Part shown: piece after piece, positions 1 through 3,949 of the stretch
How positions within the stretch are numbered: position 1 is the stretch's first letter
Layout of the letters: each line of letters begins with the position of its first letter
Assembly: GCA_046536675.1 (NCBI GenBank)
Contig: JAWDMK010000031.1
Span: 1-6,686, forward strand
Reading direction: 5' to 3'
Length of the DNA stretch: 6,686 bases
Source: JAGDYD01 sp046536675
Lineage (GTDB): Archaea; Micrarchaeota; Micrarchaeia; Micrarchaeales; CABMGC01
Translations under genes and position numbers: made by a program
Notes under the pieces: model-generated
Told to the model about the DNA's origin: nothing
The model's database searches: none
What the model saw: the letters and a program-made list of their open reading frames with translations, nothing else

Positions 1-1042
1 CAGCACCAAGAGCTAAGCCCCCATCGCCCATATGTGGAAAGACAAAAAAGTTCTTAACTTCAGGAAGCTCATTTATCAGCATATTTGTTATTATGTTTGA
101 GAAAAAGCCTCCAGCAACCGCAACATTTCTTATACCTGTTTCTTCAATGTACTGCTTTACTATCTTCAGCACCTGCTCTTCAACATACTTCTGTACACCA
201 TATGCAAAAGCCTCTCTATTATATTTCCATAATATATGGTCTTTCATATATTCAGCAAGCAGGTATTCAAATTTTATCCCGCTTCTGCTCACAAGTTGCT
301 TGCTCTTTTCATCGTAATACACTATCTCCTTAAGCTCCGGAACTTCTGATGGATAAGAATATGCGGCAAGGCTCATAAGCTTGCCCTCATCCTCGCTATA
401 TCTCATATCCAAAGCAATTGTGGCAGCACCATAGAGTATGCCTATGCTCGCACTTGCTTTGAACTGATTTATCCTTTTTAATTCACCATTGTCTCCTATA
501 GAAACTGTTCCGCTAAGGCCATCGCCAGCCCCATCAAGAGTTATCACAAGGGCTTCTTTGAAGCCAGAAGCATAGTATGCAGAAGAAGCATGGGCAAGAT
601 GGTGTTCAACAAATTCAATCTTCTTTTCTAGCCCAAGCCTTTTAAGCCTTTTAGCAATAATATAAGAGCCTATATTAGTACCAAGCCACTTCCAGAGCCA
701 TTTTGGATTTTGGTTTTGGACAAGCCTGAAAACAGCGTTCCTAGCATGCATGCTTAGCCTTGAAGGCTTTTCTATTTCTTTTCTCCAAAGCTTCCTTCTT
801 TTAACCTCAAGCTCAGGCCATATTCTTGCAAATAAAGCACTTCCCCCATACCATGCTACAGCGATTTTTTCTATCTCTTCATCTTTTAGTGAATTGATGA
901 GGTATCTTATAGAATTTTCAGGAAAGCCAACATCATTTTTCTTTCTTGTAAATCTCTCTTCATTTACCGCCCCTAAAACCACATCCTCTCTTACAATACC
1001 AGCGCCCGCATCATGTGCATCGTGTATTCCAAGTATAGCCAT
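1..1042 (-). CDS. NodU/TobZ-family carbamoyltransferase, N-terminal part (C-terminus beyond window)
   Basis: The minus frame is open from an ATG at 1042 to the left edge: 347 codons with no stop, so the 3' end lies outside the window. The N-terminus MAILGIHDAHDAGAG and the NEERFTRKK stretch (27-35) match the opening of carbamoyltransferases. The Kae1-like ASKHA domain shows HHLAHASSAYY (147-157, metal-binding His residues), DGAGDG (170-175, phosphate loop), an EGKLMSLA stretch (219-226), AGGFFSN (310-316) and GDGGLALGA (339-347). Family members adenylate carbamoyl phosphate with ATP and transfer the carbamoyl group to a hydroxyl or similar acceptor; the acceptor here is unknown. The C-terminal Carbam_trans_C domain would lie off-window. 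TsaD/Kae1 is unlikely because its HxEGH signature is absent. The protein has no signal peptide or membrane segment and is probably cytosolic. The gene is divergent from the mrp-like gene. No clear Shine-Dalgarno site precedes the ATG. Family certain, substrate not. Confidence 0.88.
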   Translation of the reverse strand, partial: MAILGIHDAHDAGAGIVREDVVLGAVNEERFTRKKNDVGFPENSIRYLINSLKDEEIEKIAVAWYGGSALFARIWPELEVKRRKLWRKEIEKPSRLSMHARNAVFRLVQNQNPKWLWKWLGTNIGSYIIAKRLKRLGLEKKIEFVEHHLAHASSAYYASGFKEALVITLDGAGDGLSGTVSIGDNGELKRINQFKASASIGILYGAATIALDMRYSEDEGKLMSLAAYSYPSEVPELKEIVYYDEKSKQLVSRSGIKFEYLLAEYMKDHILWKYNREAFAYGVQKYVEEQVLKIVKQYIEETGIRNVAVAGGFFSNIITNMLINELPEVKNFFVFPHMGDGGLALGA

Positions 1043-1083
1043 ATAACCAACTATTATTTTAGATTTAGATAGCGTAGATAACA

Positions 1084-1095
1084 TTTTTATATTAT
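1084..1095 (-). promoter_or_regulatory. Candidate TATA box for the carbamoyltransferase gene
   Basis: Read on the minus strand this is ATAATATAAAAA, centred about 47 bases upstream of the ATG at 1042. It would give a leader of roughly 20 bases. A weaker TATA-like string lies at 1062-1071 at leaderless spacing, and another (TAAAGTATAAAT) at 1119-1130. Which one is used cannot be decided from sequence. Confidence 0.35.
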
Positions 1096-1145
1096 CCTTT
1101 TTGGTGATTTGCATAGGCATTTATACTTTAAAAAGCGCTGTAAAA

Positions 1146-1157
1146 AATGATATCATT
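1146..1157. promoter_or_regulatory. 12-bp perfect palindrome, possible operator
   Basis: AATGATATCATT is a perfect palindrome in the divergent intergenic region between the carbamoyltransferase and mrp-like genes. It abuts a TATA-like string at 1156-1164. A dimeric regulator could bind here, but in AT-rich DNA a palindrome of this size may arise by chance. Confidence 0.2.
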
Positions 1158-1164
1158 ATATAAA
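1156..1164 (+). promoter_or_regulatory. Candidate distal TATA box for the mrp-like gene
   Basis: TTATATAAA resembles the archaeal TATA consensus. Transcription from about 1186 would give a leader of about 80 bases before the GTG at 1265, or about 30 bases before the upstream in-frame ATA at 1217. It competes with the nearer box at 1212-1220. Confidence 0.3.
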
Positions 1165-1211
1165 CATAAAATAAAGAATTAATAAGATTCAAATTAAAGT
1201 TCAAAGGGGTG

Positions 1212-1220
1212 TTTTTATAG
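1212..1220 (+). promoter_or_regulatory. Candidate proximal TATA box for the mrp-like gene
   Basis: TTTTTATAG closely resembles the TTTTTATAAG found upstream of the SelB-like gene in this window. Transcription would start near 1240, giving a leader of about 25 bases that still contains the GAGGT Shine-Dalgarno-like site just before the GTG start. This fits the chosen start well. Confidence 0.4.
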
Positions 1221-1264
1221 AAAGCTACAAGCCGGAGGATGTCGTTAAAAATAAAGAGGTAAAG

Positions 1265-2026
1265 GTGCATCCATCTCTTTTTAATGTGATAAGGGAGAAG
1301 CACGATGTAGAAGACAAGATGTTAAAGGTAAAGCACAGGATCGGCGTATACAGTGCAAAAGGTGGTGTAGGAAAAACAACAGTCTCAATAAATCTAGCAT
1401 ATACTCTTAGTACGATGGGCTTTAAGGTAGGCTTGCTTGATGCAGATATTGATTGTCCTAATGTGACCTTCTTCCTTGGCATTAATCATAGAATATACGA
1501 ATATCCATTCAAACCATTCGAACATAATGGTATTAAAGTATTGTCAACAGCAATGCTTACAGATGATACTTCAAAACCAATAGTGTGGCGAGGTCCTTTA
1601 ATAGCAAAGATGGTTGGAGATTTTTTGAGAAATACAGAATGGGGTGAACTAGATTTTCTTATTATTGATTTGCCTCCAGGTACAAGTGATGCGCCAATAT
1701 CTATTATGCAGCTTCTTAATCTTACAGGTTTTGTTCTTGTAACAACGCCACAGCATATCGCAGCGGTGAACACGATTAGATCAGGCACAATGATAAAAAA
1801 GTTCAACATAGCGTTGCTTGGCGTAGTGGAAAATATGTCAGATGGTGTTGCAAAGGGCGGAAAAGAGGTTGCGGAAGCTCTTGGCTGTGAGCTTCTTGGA
1901 ACAATAAAAGAAAACGTTCTTATTTCAAAATTATCTGATGAAGGAAAAGTGCCTGTATTGGAGAACAAAGAAATAATGGATGAATTTATCAAAATCGCTA
2001 AAAAAATAGCAGAAGTCGAAAAATAA
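1265..2026 (+). CDS. Mrp/NBP35-family P-loop ATPase lacking the CxxC Fe-S motif
   Basis: This 253-residue protein of the Mrp/ApbC branch of MinD-like deviant Walker ATPases has SAKGGVGKTT (30-39), DADIDCPN (59-66), the Mrp hallmark VWRGPL (107-112), Walker B-like LIIDLPPGTSD (132-142), TTPQ (160-163) and GVVENMS (186-192). Family members act as homodimeric scaffolds or carriers for Fe-S cluster delivery. The C-terminal CxxC that normally follows ENMS is missing: the chain goes from ENMSD straight to GVAKGGKEVAEALG. Only Cys64 and Cys208 remain, so cluster carriage in the usual way is doubtful. The GTG start follows GAGGT (1256-1260) with a 4-base spacer. An ATG at 1319 (residue 19) lacks a good ribosome site, and the frame is open upstream to 1175. 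The gene is a single plus-strand unit converging on idi. A ParA/MinD partition role is less likely because of the WRGP motif. Confidence 0.85.
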   Translation: MHPSLFNVIREKHDVEDKMLKVKHRIGVYSAKGGVGKTTVSINLAYTLSTMGFKVGLLDADIDCPNVTFFLGINHRIYEYPFKPFEHNGIKVLSTAMLTDDTSKPIVWRGPLIAKMVGDFLRNTEWGELDFLIIDLPPGTSDAPISIMQLLNLTGFVLVTTPQHIAAVNTIRSGTMIKKFNIALLGVVENMSDGVAKGGKEVAEALGCELLGTIKENVLISKLSDEGKVPVLENKEIMDEFIKIAKKIAEVEK

Positions 2027-2038
2027 CAGCTATTTTTT
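2001..2038. terminator. Shared bidirectional hairpin between convergent mrp-like and idi genes
   Basis: AAAAAATAGC (2001-2010) and GCTATTTTTT (2029-2038) form a perfect 10-bp inverted repeat around an 18-base loop. The arms overlap the last codons of both genes and both stop codons lie in or beside it. The plus transcript ends in a U-run (2033-2038) followed by more U-rich sequence, and the minus transcript likewise gets a U-run from the 2001-2006 A tract. It suits termination in both directions. Confidence 0.5.
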
Positions 2039-2551
2039 CTTATTTACTCTTTCCACTACTCTGTTGAAAATTATCCTAAACCAGGGCGTGTACTTTTCTG
2101 GGTTTTCTTTCATGTCCTTGGCTATCTCTTCTAAGCTCGCCCACTTCCAGTCATCAGCTTCTTCTCTGTTTATCTTTGGCTTGCCATCATATGTGCCAAA
2201 GAAGACATGGTCAAATTCATATTCTGTAAGCCCTTCGCCAACATCAGCCTTGTATATAAAGCTAAATTCCTCTTTAAGCGGGCAATCAAAGCCCATCTCC
2301 TCCTTGATCCTTCTATGTGCAGCATCCTCAAGCTTCTCATTTGGCCTAGGATGCGAACAAACAGTATTGCTCCATTTCCCTTTGCTATGGTATTTTGTCA
2401 TAGCTCGCTTTTGCAGCATTAGCTCCCCTTTTTTGTTGAAAACAAATATAGAAATTGCCCTGTGGAGCTTGCCACCATTCATATGTGCTTGCAGCTTCTC
2501 CATTGTGCCTACTTGATTGTCGCTTTCATCTACTAATATCACTTCTTCCAT
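2030..2551 (-). CDS. idi: Isopentenyl-diphosphate delta-isomerase, type 1 (Nudix)
   Basis: The enzyme interconverts isopentenyl and dimethylallyl diphosphate, supplying the primer for archaeal isoprenoid lipids. At 173 residues it has normal type 1 length. Visible active-site features are the early metal-ligand region GGKLHRA (His30), NTVCSHPRP with catalytic Cys65 and His67, a Nudix-like helix EDAAHRRIKEEMGF (75-88), and the acidic pair Glu110/Glu112 in LTEYEF, matching the divalent-metal and proton-transfer glutamates of the E. coli enzyme. TPWF (155-158) is the conserved C-terminal aromatic site. All key residues are present, so it should be active, with Mg/Mn, in the cytosol. The ATG at 2551 follows a TATA-like box by about 26 bases and has no ribosome site, suggesting a leaderless mRNA. 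Most archaea use the unrelated flavin-dependent type 2 enzyme, so this copy may reflect transfer or a lineage habit. Confidence 0.95.
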   Translation of the reverse strand: MEEVILVDESDNQVGTMEKLQAHMNGGKLHRAISIFVFNKKGELMLQKRAMTKYHSKGKWSNTVCSHPRPNEKLEDAAHRRIKEEMGFDCPLKEEFSFIYKADVGEGLTEYEFDHVFFGTYDGKPKINREEADDWKWASLEEIAKDMKENPEKYTPWFRIIFNRVVERVNKKK

Positions 2552-2572
2552 GCAATCAATTCCATAATATGT

Positions 2573-2582
2573 AATATATTTT
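2573..2582 (-). promoter_or_regulatory. TATA box of idi
   Basis: Read on the minus strand this is AAAATATATT, centred about 26 bases upstream of the idi ATG at 2551. At archaeal spacing transcription would begin at or next to the start codon. No Shine-Dalgarno site lies between them, consistent with a leaderless transcript. Confidence 0.5.
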
Positions 2583-2610
2583 TAAAATACTTCCTTGTAC
2601 TTCGTTGCAA

Positions 2611-2620
2611 TTTTTATAAG
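2611..2620 (+). promoter_or_regulatory. TATA box of the aSelBL-editing domain operon
   Basis: TTTTTATAAG is centred about 25 bases before the ATG at 2640, so the predicted transcription start coincides with the A of the start codon. No ribosome site lies between. This placement also argues against the longer frame beginning at 2595, whose start would lie upstream of the promoter. Confidence 0.6.
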
Positions 2621-2639
2621 TTTGTTCCAAAATAATATC

Positions 2640-3539
2640 ATGCACTTCGTAATTGCAGTACCTCTTGACAAGGAGCTAGCAAGCTTTATAGGTAAGAAAG
2701 GGTCTGAAAACAGTATAACTTTCTACAACAGGCTCTATGGCGAGAATGTGGTGGTTGCACTTGCACCTTCAAGCATAGATGATAAACCATATGGGCTTGC
2801 TCAATCTATGCTTATGTCTAGCCAAATAGTTATAAGTACAGCTAGCATAGATAGGTATTTTGGTGAAGTGCTTGTTGCTGCTGGCCTTTTAGAGAAGCGT
2901 GTTATATTTACAAACGATAATGAGATTGGCAACCTTGCAAAGAGCGCCGGAATAGCTGCTTATGAGATATATGGCAAGGAAGAGCTTCTAGATAAGATTG
3001 TTGATTTTAGGCCCAAGCAAGAGCTCATAGATAGCAAAGAAAAGCGTGTTGATCTAGACAAGGCATTTGTTGTAAAGGGTGTTGGTAGCGTAGTGCTTGG
3101 TATAGTTAGCAAAGGTAGTGTGGCTGTGCATGATACCCTTTATGCATCAAGTGGCAAGCAGGCTTTTATCAGATCAATACAAAGCCAGGATAAAGATATT
3201 GAGCTCGCACCACTTTATACAAGAGTTGGCTTGGCGATAAAAGGAATAGAAGCAGATGAGATAGAGAAAGGTGAAATATTTGCAAGCAGTGCAATAACTC
3301 CAAAAGATAGAATTTCAGCAAAGTTAAAGGTATCTGGCATAGTAGAGGGCGAGCTCAAAGAAGGAAGTAGCTACGGGCTTGCTATTAATTTCTCATTTAC
3401 TTCCTGTTTTGTTGAAAAGATAGAGGGCAATACTGTTGAGCTAAAGATTGACAAGCCTTTACCGTTTGAGAAGGGAGATGAATTCTTCCTTATAAGGCAG
3501 AAGCAGCCAAGGCTCTTTGCCAAAGGTGTTGTGTTATGA
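2640..3539 (+). CDS. aSelBL: SelB-like elongation factor paralogue with degenerate GTPase domain
   Basis: This 299-residue protein has an N-terminal remnant of a G domain (about 1-130), an EF-Tu domain 2-like beta barrel (about 137-218: FVVKGVGSVVLGIVSKGSV, RVGLAIKGI, EKGEIFAS) and a domain 3-like C-terminal barrel (about 225-299). It matches the archaeal SelB-like (aSelBL) family, which keeps the IGKKGS..ITFYN signature (17-30 here) where EF-Tu has its P-loop and switch I. No GxxxxGKS/T, DxPG or NKxD motif is visible, so GTP hydrolysis is unlikely. The extra SECIS-binding C-terminal domain of true SelB is absent, so selenocysteine delivery is not indicated. The presumed role is aminoacyl-tRNA or ribosome binding; the function of the family is unresolved. 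The ATG at 2640 is chosen because HFVIAV aligns with the family start and it fits a leaderless promoter. The stop overlaps the next gene's ATG (ATGA). Confidence 0.82.
   Translation: MHFVIAVPLDKELASFIGKKGSENSITFYNRLYGENVVVALAPSSIDDKPYGLAQSMLMSSQIVISTASIDRYFGEVLVAAGLLEKRVIFTNDNEIGNLAKSAGIAAYEIYGKEELLDKIVDFRPKQELIDSKEKRVDLDKAFVVKGVGSVVLGIVSKGSVAVHDTLYASSGKQAFIRSIQSQDKDIELAPLYTRVGLAIKGIEADEIEKGEIFASSAITPKDRISAKLKVSGIVEGELKEGSSYGLAINFSFTSCFVEKIEGNTVELKIDKPLPFEKGDEFFLIRQKQPRLFAKGVVL
3523..3528 (+). promoter_or_regulatory. Shine-Dalgarno site for the internal editing-domain gene
   Basis: AAGGTG lies inside the last codons of the SelB-like gene, seven bases before the ATG at 3536. It supports translation of the downstream gene by reinitiation or internal entry, and contrasts with the operon's first gene, which has no such site. 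Confidence 0.45.
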
Positions 3540-3949
3540 GATTCATGGCTTGGCATGTTGACTACTTCAAGGCATTTCCAACAGAGCATGGGCGTTCAAG
3601 CCTTGTTGAAGAGGCTAAGCCTGTAGAATGCGGCGAAGCTTTGCTTCTATTTATAAGTTTTGAGAAAGGCGATGTTGAGAAAAAGGTGGAGATAATAGAT
3701 AAAGCTGTAAATGAAATACAAACAATAGCTTCACAGCTAAAGGTTAATACACTAATATTAAACCCATTTGCTCATTTGTTTGCAGATTTAGCTAAGCCAG
3801 GAGATGCAGTAGCAATGCTTAATGAGCTTTCAAAGAGGCTTGAGGATAGAAAGTTTAGCGTGTGCAGGCTCTCTTTTGGCATGTTTTATGAGATAGAGCT
3901 TAAGGCAAAAGGTCATAGGCTCGCTAGAATATCAAGAATCATTTCCTAG
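3536..3949 (+). CDS. Free-standing archaeal threonyl-tRNA synthetase editing-domain protein
   Basis: The 137 residues match the N-terminal editing domain of archaeal ThrRS (tRNA-Thr_ED, DTD-like fold) from end to end: MRFMAWHVDY at the start, ILNPFAHLFADLAKP (74-88), SFGMFYEI (113-120) and KGHRLARISR (125-134). In ThrRS this domain removes serine from Ser-tRNAThr. No catalytic or anticodon-binding domain follows; the stop is at 3947-3949, so this is a stand-alone protein. Against the Pyrococcus abyssi domain (numbering recalled), P80/F81/A82/H83 are kept as 77-80. Tyr120 becomes Phe117, catalytic Lys121 becomes Tyr118 and Glu134 becomes Arg131, so normal deacylation may be lost. It is translationally coupled to the SelB-like gene by ATGA, with AAGGTG seven bases upstream. 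Its 3' end overlaps the aminopeptidase gene by 18 bases. Family assignment is strong; activity on tRNA is inferred. Confidence 0.85.
   Translation: MRFMAWHVDYFKAFPTEHGRSSLVEEAKPVECGEALLLFISFEKGDVEKKVEIIDKAVNEIQTIASQLKVNTLILNPFAHLFADLAKPGDAVAMLNELSKRLEDRKFSVCRLSFGMFYEIELKAKGHRLARISRIIS

Noticed and set aside
1..1042. Kae1/TsaD tRNA threonylcarbamoyltransferase
   Set aside because: The related fold is there, but the His motif is HHLAHA rather than HxEGH, and the N-terminus and DGAGDG loop match the NodU/TobZ branch.
1121..1303. Minus-strand 60-codon hydrophobic frame between the carbamoyltransferase and mrp-like genes
   Set aside because: It runs through the promoter region into the mrp-like N-terminus; its Phe/Ile/Tyr-rich content follows from AT-rich DNA.
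1486..1992. Minus-strand open frame of 168 codons inside the mrp-like gene
   Set aside because: It is the antisense shadow of a clearly conserved gene and its translation shows no domain.
2064..2516. Plus-strand open frame of 150 codons across idi
   Set aside because: It is antisense to a gene with all catalytic residues present; the Ser/Phe-rich translation is typical of a shadow frame.
2595..2639. Upstream extension of the SelB-like gene to an ATG at 2595
   Set aside because: The extra 15 residues do not match the family N-terminus and would span the TATA box at 2611-2620. The ATG at 2640 fits both homology and promoter spacing.
2640..3539. True SelB or EF1A
   Set aside because: There are no GTPase motifs and no C-terminal SECIS-binding extension, and the protein is much shorter than EF1A; the IGKKGS..FYN signature points to aSelBL.
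3536..3949. Reading the editing-domain gene as a truncated threonyl-tRNA synthetase pseudogene
   Set aside because: The frame is intact from the family's normal first residue to the natural end of the domain, has its own ribosome site, and is followed at once by a convergent gene with no remnant of ThrRS catalytic sequence.
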